This document shows, piece after piece, positions 35,273 through 42,852 of a DNA stretch of 64,000 bases. The stretch's first letter is position 1. Each line of letters opens with the position of its first letter. The DNA lies in contig CAWDDH010000003.1 of the NCBI GenBank assembly GCA_963801105.1, positions 806,001 through 870,000 on the forward strand, in the 5' to 3' direction. The position numbers and the translations under genes are program-made. The DNA is from JAENVU01 sp963801105. Lineage in GTDB: Bacteria > Actinomycetota > Acidimicrobiia > IMCC26256 > JAENVU01. The notes under the pieces are model-generated. The model was not told the DNA's origin, did not search any database, and saw only the letters and a list, made by a program, of their open reading frames with translations.

Positions 35273-36195
35273 CACCGGCGCCGCCGTTGCAGCGGGTCGC
35301 GTCCGACCCGACCGATGTGGTCGGGCGACGCATCGGAGCCTGGTTCATCGACGTCGCCATCCTGGCCGTCGTGAGCTTCGCGCTGCTCGTGGCGCTGGGC
35401 GGGATCAAGACCATCGGAGCCGCCGAAGCGCAGGCGAAGTACGGGTCCAGTGACATCTGCCGATACCTTCAACGTACGAACCCGAGGACCTACACGGACC
35501 AGTCGAACGGGCAAGGTTGCTTCGGCACCCTCCAGAGCCCTGGCTCCACGAGCCGGGCCCGAATGGTCTGGGTCGACCACCCGAACGGTGAGAACCGACT
35601 CGTGTACCTCGACACGGCCGGCCTCATCGCTCTCGCACTGATCGTGCTGATGACCGTCGTGCTCGAGGGTCTCACCGGCGCCACCCCGGGCAAGGCAATG
35701 CTCGGGCTGCGAACCCTCCGCAGCCGTGGGGAGGTTCCGGGCATCGGCGGTGGGTTCCTCCGGATGCTGGGCAGCATCGTCGACTACATCCTCCTCATAC
35801 CCATCGTCGGCGGCATCGTCATGGTCTCCTCCCGGCGGCATCAACGCGTCGGCGACCTGTCGGCCAAGACGTTCGTGGTCGAGAAGGCCTGGGCCGGCCG
35901 GCAGATCCCCGGTGCCGGACCCACCGTCGGCGCACCGCCACCCGGGCCCGCGACACCACCGCCCCCCACCGTCGGCGCACCGCCACCCGGGCCCGCGACA
36001 CCACCGCCCCCCACCGTCGGCGCACCGCCACCGTCCACGCCGGCCGGCGCCGCCCCGGCACCCGTCGTCACGCCATCGGATCCGCGCCAGCCCCGGTGGG
36101 ATCCGGCACGCGGGACGTACATCGTCTGGGACGACGCGAGCCGCCAATGGCTCCAGTACGACCGGGCGCAGAGCACGTGGAGACCGATCGGGTGA
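35269..36195 (+). CDS. RDD-family membrane protein with proline-rich repeats and WW-like C-terminus
   Basis: 308 aa from the GTG at 35269. The RDD domain (about residues 15-195) carries the N-terminal GRRIGAWFIDVAIL, with Arg and Asp, a Cys-containing loop, GLTGATPGKAMLGLRTLR, and RHQRVGDLSAKTFVV near its end. After that come two and a half copies of a 15-residue repeat, PTVGAPPPGPATPPP. The C-terminus, YIVWDDASRQWLQYD, is tryptophan-rich like DUF2510. RDD proteins are linked to ion exchange or transport in a few cases, but the role here is unknown. The overlap with the 61-aa gene implies an operon. Confidence 0.8.
   Translation: MTPAPPLQRVASDPTDVVGRRIGAWFIDVAILAVVSFALLVALGGIKTIGAAEAQAKYGSSDICRYLQRTNPRTYTDQSNGQGCFGTLQSPGSTSRARMVWVDHPNGENRLVYLDTAGLIALALIVLMTVVLEGLTGATPGKAMLGLRTLRSRGEVPGIGGGFLRMLGSIVDYILLIPIVGGIVMVSSRRHQRVGDLSAKTFVVEKAWAGRQIPGAGPTVGAPPPGPATPPPPTVGAPPPGPATPPPPTVGAPPPSTPAGAAPAPVVTPSDPRQPRWDPARGTYIVWDDASRQWLQYDRAQSTWRPIG
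35922..36035. repeat. 45-bp coding tandem repeat (2.5 units) in the RDD gene
   Basis: Two complete and one partial copy of a unit beginning CCCACCGTCGGCGCACCGCC encode P-T-V-G-A-P-P-P-G-P-A-T-P-P-P. Copies are identical at the DNA level, suggesting recent duplication. Confidence 0.85.
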
Positions 36196-36208
36196 GGCCG
36201 CCGGCGCC

Positions 36209-36229
36209 ATCTGCCCTTCCAGCGCAGAT
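36209..36229. terminator. Weak hairpin between convergent genes
   Basis: ATCTGC (36209-36214) pairs with GCAGAT (36224-36229) around a 9-nt loop, in the 67-bp gap between the RDD gene and the convergent DUF6777 gene. No U-tract follows, so this is a tentative call. Confidence 0.3.
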
Positions 36230-36262
36230 CGAGGGGAGGTCTCGGTCGACCCCGATCGCCGA

Positions 36263-37501
36263 TCAGCCCGACGCGGGCGCGCACGGTACGGAACCAGCGG
36301 CGACGCTCTCGATGTAGGGCTCCGAGTTCCCGGGGTCGAGCGCCGCGGTGAAGACGTATCCGTCGGAAGTCACGAACCGGGTCTGGCCCACCGAGGTCGT
36401 CCGTCGGACCGCCTCGGGATAGATCCGCGTCACGGTCGCGAGCGGAGCACCGGCGGCGAGGCCCTCCGGGGTCGCGACTCCGTAACGCGGTGTGGGGTCC
36501 GGCCCTGAGTTCGTATGCACGTACCTCAAGAATCGACCAGTGGTGTCGTCGAACTCGACGACGAGTGAATCGCCGTCGACGTCCTCGGCTCCCCACCACA
36601 GCGTGTCCGTGCGGCATCCCGGTCCATACGTCTTCGCGACCTCCCGGTCCGAACGGCCGAATGCCTGCTCGAGACTGCGGACCACCGACGCCCGGTCCGC
36701 CCCGAAGGACACGGTGCCCAGACCGTCGGTCGCGAGCGTCAGGCCGCCAGCATCAAGCGAGCCACCCACGGCCTGGTCATAGGGCCGGCCGGTCTCGAGG
36801 TCGACGACCACGAACTCCTCGACGGTTCGGCCCGGCTCGATGTTCGTGATTCCGTCCGGCCGGAAGCCCTGCCAAGCACCCTCGTCCGGCTGGACCACGG
36901 TCACACCCGCACCGAGGCGCGGCGCCAGCAACGGACTGCCGCTGGCGCACTTGACGCGGGGAACCCCTTGCGCGTCGATGAGGACGGCGGTCCCCCGTTG
37001 CAGCACCGTCTGAGCCGGCACCGCCGTCCCGTCCGCGTACCCATGGGTCGTCACCCAGGTATCGGCGGTCAGCAGCGCCGGTGTCCATTCCCCCAGGGTC
37101 TTCGGGATCGAACCCACGTCGGTTCCCGTCACCGACGCCCACGCGGCCGCCTTCGAGGGATCGCCGGCGAGAGCCCTGCCGAGGGCGTCGACGTCACAGA
37201 CCACATCCGTCGGGAGACCGCCGTAGAGCTGAGGCGTCGTGCCGTCGACGGTCCGCACCCCGGTTGCCGCGTCGAGAGGGGCCGGCACCGCCTTGATGGT
37301 GCTCGGGAAATCGGCCACCTCCGTGATGTGCACGGCCCGGGCGAACGGATCGGGGCCCAGGTCTCCGACCGGCTCGAGCACGACCGCAGCAGCCGCCTTG
37401 GTGGGCGCGAACCAGATCCACGACACCGCGGAACCCACGATCGCGGCGCAGACGACCACTCCCAGGGTCACCAGCAGCGAACTCCGGCGTCGCGTGGCCA
37501 T
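36263..37501 (-). CDS. Membrane-anchored DUF6777 protein
   Basis: 412 aa. One N-terminal helix (LLVTLGVVVCAAIVGSAVSW) is followed by the DUF6777 hallmarks shared with the protein at 29813: EPVGDLGPDPFARAV, ADFPSTIKA, QLYGGLPTDVVCD, TPALLTADTWVTTHGYADGT and AVLIDAQGVPRVKCASGSPLL. The remaining about 190 residues are not a propeller. They contain two Cys (GPGCRTDT and SVPCAPA) and a GYVFTAAL strand region. The ATG is 6 nt after the stop of the upstream DUF2510/DUF4352 gene, so the two are co-transcribed. Function is unknown. Confidence 0.72.
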   Translation of the reverse strand: MATRRRSSLLVTLGVVVCAAIVGSAVSWIWFAPTKAAAAVVLEPVGDLGPDPFARAVHITEVADFPSTIKAVPAPLDAATGVRTVDGTTPQLYGGLPTDVVCDVDALGRALAGDPSKAAAWASVTGTDVGSIPKTLGEWTPALLTADTWVTTHGYADGTAVPAQTVLQRGTAVLIDAQGVPRVKCASGSPLLAPRLGAGVTVVQPDEGAWQGFRPDGITNIEPGRTVEEFVVVDLETGRPYDQAVGGSLDAGGLTLATDGLGTVSFGADRASVVRSLEQAFGRSDREVAKTYGPGCRTDTLWWGAEDVDGDSLVVEFDDTTGRFLRYVHTNSGPDPTPRYGVATPEGLAAGAPLATVTRIYPEAVRRTTSVGQTRFVTSDGYVFTAALDPGNSEPYIESVAAGSVPCAPASG

Positions 37502-37507
37502 GGCCTC

Positions 37508-39157
37508 TTAGGGCGCGGTGGTGGTCGTCGTCGCGCTGCCCGCCGAGCTCGAGAACGTGATCGGTACCTGGGCGACCGCGCCGCCGAAGTTGAAGATGTG
37601 GCCAGGACTCTGTTCGTCCAGGATGTTGTCGCCGGGTCGCAGCTCGAACTGCGCCGAGGTCATGTCCGCGGGGACCATGAACGCGACGTACTGGGTCGTG
37701 GCGAGCGCGGCGGTGACCTGTGATCCGTCGGGCAGGACGAGCGCCACGCGCTCCGGCGGGATCTTCGGGTTCTTGCCGCAGTACCTCGGGCTCTGGGCAT
37801 TGAAGTCGTTGATCTTGACGACCAGCCAGGCGCTTGAGCCCTTCGACGGCGGTGCGAGGGCCCCCGAGAGCTGGACGTTCTGCAGGATCTTCGAATCCCG
37901 CTGCGACCACACGAGCTCGGCATCGCCCAGCACCACGTCGAGGCGCCCCGCGCCGCCGCAGGTCAGGCCGTAGGACTTCTGCGGCCCGGTCATGACGTAG
38001 GGCAGCGACGCGGTGTCGTTGACCGCGATGCGCCGTCCGGACCGGTACAGGACCGCGGGGTACCCGCCTGCCCGCTTACCGGTCCGCACCGAGACCACCT
38101 GGCTGTCCTCCGGCTCCTGCACTGCGAGCCCGATGTCCTTGGCGCCCTTGTCGACGGTGGCGACCAGTGTGTTCACGCCGGTGGCCAGGTCGACGCTGTA
38201 CTTGACGTCATCCACCTCGACCGACACGGAAGGAGCACTCGACCCGTAGGTGTTCTGCGTCTCGAGGTCGTACCGGACGACCACGAACCGCTTTCCCTTC
38301 GGCGGCGCCAGACGGGTCCGGTTGGTGAAGCCGGTGACGGGGGTACCGAACCTGGCGTTGTATCCGACGTTGTCGACGTGGTCGGCGAGCCCGGCCCGTT
38401 CCACCGTCAGGGTGTAGCCGACCCCGGCGAGGGAGGCGTCCTTGAGCTTGTCCAGTTTCACACCGACCTCGTCGGGCGTCGTCATGGTGAACTCCGCGCC
38501 GACCGTCGCGCTCGAATCCACGCTGTTGCTGCTGGTGTCTGGCGTCCGGACCGCCGGGGTGTCAGAGGCCGACGACGGCGAGGACGACGAGCCGTCACCA
38601 CCCCGGAGCACGAGAAACAGCACAACCGCGACGGCCACGACGGCCGCCGCCGCACCGATCAGCATCGGCGTGCGTCGCGACAAGTCCGAGCCACCGCCCG
38701 CCGCGGGCACCGGAAGCGGGAGCGCCGACGTCGGATCCGGGTCCGGCGGGTACCAGTTGCCGTCCGAAGCCAGCCACCAACCGGGGCCGGGCGGCTCGGA
38801 GTTCGCGGAGGGAACCGGCTGGGTGGGCGTCTCCCCCGGTGCCCGTGCGCTCGGGCCCTCGGCGAAGAAGTCGTGCGACGCCGGGACGGTCTGGGGTGCC
38901 ACCGGCGGCGGCACGTCGTCGAGCGTTCCCGGGACAGGCGCGAGATCCGGAGGAGCGACCGGTTCGGGTTCGGGCGGGACAGGCTCGGGTTCGGGGTCGG
39001 GCGCGACCACCGCCGCGGGTTCCGGCAGGGTGACGACGGGATCGTGATGCATCTGGCCGGCCACGGACACGTTGTCGGTCCAGGTCGTCCCGTCCCAGTA
39101 GCGGTGTTCGAATCGCCCCGTCGGATCCGGGTGCCATCCCGCTGGGTACTGGCCCAT
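37508..39157 (-). CDS. DUF2510 protein with one membrane helix and DUF4352-like extracellular domain
   Basis: 549 aa from the ATG at 39157. It begins with a DUF2510 motif (GWHPDPTGRFEHRYWDG), then a Pro/Glu-rich linker. A second tryptophan unit (GPGWWLASDGNWYPPD) precedes a transmembrane helix (LIGAAAAVVAVAVVLFLVL). A Ser/Asp spacer follows, then about 330 residues of beta-rich sequence. Its first part (RLAPPKGKRFVVVRYDLETQN) resembles DUF4352/telomeric-repeat-like lipoprotein domains that bind partners outside the membrane. A Thr-rich tail ends the protein. It is the largest DUF2510 member of the region and is transcribed with the DUF6777 gene. Confidence 0.72.
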   Translation of the reverse strand: MGQYPAGWHPDPTGRFEHRYWDGTTWTDNVSVAGQMHHDPVVTLPEPAAVVAPDPEPEPVPPEPEPVAPPDLAPVPGTLDDVPPPVAPQTVPASHDFFAEGPSARAPGETPTQPVPSANSEPPGPGWWLASDGNWYPPDPDPTSALPLPVPAAGGGSDLSRRTPMLIGAAAAVVAVAVVLFLVLRGGDGSSSSPSSASDTPAVRTPDTSSNSVDSSATVGAEFTMTTPDEVGVKLDKLKDASLAGVGYTLTVERAGLADHVDNVGYNARFGTPVTGFTNRTRLAPPKGKRFVVVRYDLETQNTYGSSAPSVSVEVDDVKYSVDLATGVNTLVATVDKGAKDIGLAVQEPEDSQVVSVRTGKRAGGYPAVLYRSGRRIAVNDTASLPYVMTGPQKSYGLTCGGAGRLDVVLGDAELVWSQRDSKILQNVQLSGALAPPSKGSSAWLVVKINDFNAQSPRYCGKNPKIPPERVALVLPDGSQVTAALATTQYVAFMVPADMTSAQFELRPGDNILDEQSPGHIFNFGGAVAQVPITFSSSAGSATTTTTAP

Positions 39158-39235
39158 CTCACGCTCCCACGTTCCGCGCCCCGTCCGCGCGACTGCCGAC
39201 ACCGTAGGGGAACGGTCTCTGCGACCGCTCAAGCC

Positions 39236-39290
39236 CCGGTCAACGAGCGCGGCGACGCCGACCGTCTCCGGCAAAACCCGAGTTGACCGG
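39236..39290 (+). promoter_or_regulatory. Long-range inverted repeat in the metY leader
   Basis: CCGGTCAAC (39236-39244) and GTTGACCGG (39282-39290) form a perfect 9-bp inverted repeat enclosing 37 nt, ending 54 nt upstream of the metY ATG. The rest of the 187-bp spacer shows no clear promoter. It could be a structured RNA leader or a pair of regulator half-sites. Confidence 0.35.
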
Positions 39291-39344
39291 TCGACATTGC
39301 GCTCGTAGCGTGCCGCGACCCACGTCCGACGCGAGGAGCCGACC

Positions 39345-40643
39345 ATGAGCGATTGGGGATTCGAGACCCGACAGGTCCACGCCGGGGCCGAGCCCGACCC
39401 GGCGACCGGCGCCCGGGCGGTGCCGATCTACCAGACGACGTCGTTCGTCTTCCGTGACACCGAGCACGCGGCCAACCTCTTCGGGCTCGCTGAGCTGGGC
39501 AACATCTACACACGCATCATGAACCCGACCCAGGCGGTCTTCGAGGACCGGTTGGCGGCGCTCGAGGGCGGCATCGGAGCCCTCGCGACGGCGAGCGGGC
39601 AGGCCGCACAGACGATCGCGCTGCTGAACCTCGCCGAGAACGGCGGCCACATCGTCGCCAGCTCGTCGCTCTACGGCGGGACCTACAACCAGCTGCACTA
39701 CACGTTCCCGAAGCTGGGCGTCGAGGTCAGCTTCATCGACGACCCTGACGACCTCGACGCATGGAAGGCCGCGATCCGCCCGAACACGAGGGCGTTCTAC
39801 GGCGAGTCGATCGGCAACCCGAAGGGCGACATCCTCGATTTCGAGGGCATCTCCGACATCGCGCACGCTGCGGGGATCCCGCTCGTGATCGACAACACGC
39901 TCGCGTCGCCGTACCTCTGCCAGCCGCTGACCTACGGCGCCGACATCATCACGCACTCGGCCACGAAGTTCATCGGTGGCCACGGCACGTCGATCGGCGG
40001 TGTGATCATCGACGGCGGCGCGTTCGACTACGAGGGCAGCGGACGGTTCGCGAACTTCACCGAGCCCGACCCGAGCTACCACGGGCTCGCGTTCTCCCAG
40101 CTCCCCGACGCGCTCTGGCCGGCGCGCTACATCCTCAAGGCGCGCCTCACCTACATGCGCGACCTCGGCGCAGCCATCTCGCCGTTCAACGCGTTCCTCA
40201 TGATCCAGGGCCTCGAGACGCTCAGCCTGCGGATGGAGCGCCACTCGCAGAACGCGCTCGCCGTCGCTCAGTGGCTCGAATCGCGTGACGAGGTCGAGTG
40301 GGTCAAGTACCCGGGCCTGGCGTCGAGTCCGTGGCACGCCCGCGCCCAGCAGTACCTGCCGCGCGGCCAGGGCGCGATCCTCGCGTTCGGTATCAAGGGC
40401 GGGATGGAGGCCGGGCAGAAGTTCATCAACAGCCTCGAGCTGTTCAGCCACCTCGCGAACGTCGGCGACGTCCGGAGCCTCGCGATCCACCCCGCCAGCA
40501 CGACCCACCAGCAGCTGACCGAGGCCGAGCAGGCCGCGGCCGGGGTGACGCCGGACCTCGTCCGGCTCTCCGTGGGCATCGAGTCGCTCGACGACATCAC
40601 GGCCGATCTCGAGGCGGGCTTCCGCGCCGCGAAGGGTGCCTGA
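39345..40643 (+). CDS. metY: O-acetylhomoserine sulfhydrylase (aminocarboxypropyltransferase)
   Basis: PLP enzyme making homocysteine directly from O-acetylhomoserine and sulfide. It is 432 aa and begins GFETRQVHAGAEPDPATGARAV. The fold type I Cys/Met-metabolism motifs are IYTRIMNPTQAVFEDRLAALEGG, GGTYNQLHYTF and VIDNTLASPYLC. The PLP Lys is in THSATKFIGGHGTSIGG. The insertion-containing middle and the 430-residue length fit MetY rather than cystathionine synthase MetB. GAGGAGCC precedes the ATG. metX follows after 30 bp, so the substrate-making and substrate-using enzymes form an operon. Confidence 0.94.
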   Translation: MSDWGFETRQVHAGAEPDPATGARAVPIYQTTSFVFRDTEHAANLFGLAELGNIYTRIMNPTQAVFEDRLAALEGGIGALATASGQAAQTIALLNLAENGGHIVASSSLYGGTYNQLHYTFPKLGVEVSFIDDPDDLDAWKAAIRPNTRAFYGESIGNPKGDILDFEGISDIAHAAGIPLVIDNTLASPYLCQPLTYGADIITHSATKFIGGHGTSIGGVIIDGGAFDYEGSGRFANFTEPDPSYHGLAFSQLPDALWPARYILKARLTYMRDLGAAISPFNAFLMIQGLETLSLRMERHSQNALAVAQWLESRDEVEWVKYPGLASSPWHARAQQYLPRGQGAILAFGIKGGMEAGQKFINSLELFSHLANVGDVRSLAIHPASTTHQQLTEAEQAAAGVTPDLVRLSVGIESLDDITADLEAGFRAAKGA

Positions 40644-40673
40644 CCCCCGACCGCCCGTCGCCCACGGTCCGGA

Positions 40674-41807
40674 GTGATCCCCGTCACCGGGGCGTGGCGC
40701 GCGGGTGATCCACCCGGGCGGCGTCGGTTCGCCACCCTGTTCGACGCGCGGCCGCACGTGCTCGAGACGGGCGGTCGGCTGACGCACGTGACCGTGGCCT
40801 ACGAGACGTGGGGCGAGCTGAACGCCGCGCGGTCGAACGCGCTCCTCGTGCTCCACACGCTGACCGGGGACGCCCACGCGGCCGGACCGGCCGGTCCGGG
40901 TCATGACCAGGCCGGGTGGTGGGACACCGTCGTCGGCCCCGGCAAGGCGATCGACACCGACCGCTTCTTCGTCGTGTGCCCGAACGTGCTCGGCGGCTGC
41001 CAGGGAACCACCGGGCCCGCATCGCTCGATCCCGGGACCGGCGCGCCCTACGGCTCACACTTTCCGGTCGTCACCATCCGTGATCAGGTGGTGATCGAGT
41101 CGGCCCTCGCCACGAGCCTGGGCATCGAGCGTTGGGCCGCCGTCGTCGGTGGCTCGATGGGGGGCCAGCGTGCGCTCGAGTGGGCGGTGGCCTTCCCCGA
41201 CCGTGTGCCGCGCGCGGTGATCATCGCCTGCGGGGCGCAGGCGACGGCCGAGGAGATCGCGCTCTGCTCGCTCCAGGTGCGGACGATCCGCGCCGACCCG
41301 GCGTTCCGCGGGGGCGACTACTACGACGCCGAGCCGGGCGACGGTCCATGGCGCGGCATGTCGATCGCACGCGGAATCGGGCAGGTCTCGTACCGCTCCG
41401 AGATCGAGTTCGACCAACGGTTCGGCCGCGGCCACCAGGGTGACGAGCAACCGCTCGAGGGCGGCCGCTACGCCATCGAGTCCTACCTCGAGTACCACGG
41501 CGTGAAGCTCGCCCAGCGCTTCGACGCCAACAGCTACATCACGCTGTCCCAGGCCATGAAGCACCACGACGTCGGCCGCGGCCGGGGTGGGGTCGCCGCC
41601 GCGCTCGCCCGCATCCGCGCCGAGGTCACCGTGGCCGGCATCTCGTCGGACCGGCTCTACCCGCTCCGGCTCCAGGAGGAGCTGGCCACGCTCATCCCCG
41701 GCGCGGCGGGCGTGACCGTCATCGACTCACTCGACGGTCACGACGGCTTCCTCACCGAGCACGAGCAGGTCGGCGCGATCGTCCGCCACGCCCTCGTCGA
41801 CGCCTGA
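40674..41807 (+). CDS. metX: Homoserine O-acetyltransferase
   Basis: Acetylates homoserine with acetyl-CoA for the MetY reaction. It is 377 aa and an alpha/beta-hydrolase-fold acyltransferase. Family blocks are VAYETWGELNAARSNALLV, GWWDTVVGPGKAIDTDRFFVV and NVLGGCQGTTGP. The nucleophile is in VVGGSMGGQRALEWA. The Asp is in ISSDRLYPLRLQEEL, and the catalytic His is near the end in DSLDGHDGFLTE. The GTG start at 40674 is preceded by GGTCCGGA. Some relatives use succinyl-CoA, and sequence inspection alone does not fully exclude that. Confidence 0.93.
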   Translation: MIPVTGAWRAGDPPGRRRFATLFDARPHVLETGGRLTHVTVAYETWGELNAARSNALLVLHTLTGDAHAAGPAGPGHDQAGWWDTVVGPGKAIDTDRFFVVCPNVLGGCQGTTGPASLDPGTGAPYGSHFPVVTIRDQVVIESALATSLGIERWAAVVGGSMGGQRALEWAVAFPDRVPRAVIIACGAQATAEEIALCSLQVRTIRADPAFRGGDYYDAEPGDGPWRGMSIARGIGQVSYRSEIEFDQRFGRGHQGDEQPLEGGRYAIESYLEYHGVKLAQRFDANSYITLSQAMKHHDVGRGRGGVAAALARIRAEVTVAGISSDRLYPLRLQEELATLIPGAAGVTVIDSLDGHDGFLTEHEQVGAIVRHALVDA

Positions 41808-41898
41808 GCGCCCCACCGACCCCGATCACGAACCAATCGACGCGCAGGACTCGACCCACCGCCCGTCTTGCGCGCGCATTGCGGGGGAGGGGGACGAG

Positions 41899-42507
41899 TC
41901 AGGCGTCGACGGCGCGGCGGCCTTCGAGGGCGCGGCCGAGGGTGATCTCGTCGGCGTACTCGAGGTCGCCGCCGACAGGGAGCCCGCTCGCGATGCGCGT
42001 GACGCGCACGTCGACGTCGGCGAGCGCGCGGGCCAGGTACATGGCGGTGACCTCGCCGTCGGTGTTCGGGTTCGTCGCGAGGATCACCTCGACGACGGCG
42101 TCGTCGCGGACGCGTCTCAGCAGCTCGCCGATGCGGAGCTGTTCGGGCCCGATGCCCTCGATCGGGCTGATGGTGCCCTGGAGCACGTGGTACGAGCCGC
42201 GGAACTCCTGCGTCCGCTCCACCGCGACGATGTCGCGCGGTTCCTCGACGACGCAGATGACGGTCCGGTCACGGCGCTCGTCCAGGCAGAACTGGCACAG
42301 CTCGCCCTCGGCGATGTTGAAGCAGCGCCGGCACCAGGAGATCCTCTCCTTGACCTCGACGATCGACGCCGCGAGCCGGCGGGCGTCCTCGGGCGCGATG
42401 CGCAGGATGTGGAAGGCGATGCGTTGTGCGGACTTCGGCCCGATGCCGGGCAACCGGCCGAGTTCGTCGATGAGCCGCTGGACCGGCCCCTCGTACAGGG
42501 AGGGCAC
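41899..42507 (-). CDS. recR: Recombination protein RecR
   Basis: Acts with RecF/RecO in recombinational repair of gaps. It is 202 aa and has the full RecR layout. A helix-hairpin-helix (LIDELGRLPGIGPKSAQRI) is followed by a four-Cys zinc finger (CRRCFNIAEGELCQFC). A Toprim domain follows with VVEEPRDIVAVERT and ATNPNTDGEVTAMYLA, and the C-terminus has ASGLPVGGDLEYADE. The start is GTG 42507, 6 nt after the ybaB stop. The dnaX-ybaB-recR order is widely conserved in bacteria. Confidence 0.96.
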   Translation of the reverse strand: MPSLYEGPVQRLIDELGRLPGIGPKSAQRIAFHILRIAPEDARRLAASIVEVKERISWCRRCFNIAEGELCQFCLDERRDRTVICVVEEPRDIVAVERTQEFRGSYHVLQGTISPIEGIGPEQLRIGELLRRVRDDAVVEVILATNPNTDGEVTAMYLARALADVDVRVTRIASGLPVGGDLEYADEITLGRALEGRRAVDA

Positions 42508-42513
42508 GCGTGA

Positions 42514-42844
42514 TCAGCCGAGACCGAAGGCACTCAGGTCGATGCCGCCGGTCACGTCGCCCATCTGCTCGGACTGGATGGCCTGCGATGCGCGGCGTCG
42601 CCTCGGCGACCGCGGCGACCACGAGATCCTGCAGCATCTCGATGTCGTCCGGGTCCACGACCTCGGGTGCGAGCGTGATCGACACGAGCTCACCCGTGCC
42701 CGTCACGGTCGCGGTCACCATCCCGCCACCGGCGCTGCCCTCGACCGTCGTGTCCGCGAGCGCGGCCTGCGCGGCGAGCATCTGCTCCTGCATCTGCTGG
42801 ACCTGCCGCATCATGTTGTTCATCGGCGGCTTCGACTTCGCCAC
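42514..42844 (-). CDS. ybaB: YbaB/EbfC nucleoid-associated protein (frameshifted near 42585)
   Basis: Small DNA-binding protein of the YbaB/EbfC family. The GTG at 42844 begins M-A-K-S-K-P-P-M-N-N-M-M-R-Q-V-Q-Q, the usual Met/Gln-rich first helix. GMVTATVTGTGELVSITLAPEVV and DDIEMLQDLVVAAVAEAT follow. A one-base insertion in ACGCCGCGCATCG then breaks the frame. Removing a C restores T-R-A-S-Q-A-I-Q-S-E-Q-M-G-D-V-T-G-G and a normal ending, F-G-L-G, with stop at 42514-42516. The corrected length is 109 aa. The shift lies in a gene with a conserved C-terminus, so a sequencing error is likely. Confidence 0.92.
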
Positions 42845-42852
42845 GGGACTCC

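Noticed and set aside
39158..39344. SAM-type riboswitch before metY
   Set aside because: A CTCAAGCCCCGG stretch is reminiscent of SAM-IV, but the remaining conserved core was not found. Only the inverted repeat is reported.
41808..41898. Terminator between metX and recR
   Set aside because: Only a loose GACTCG/CGAGTC pairing at a distance; no compact stable hairpin.
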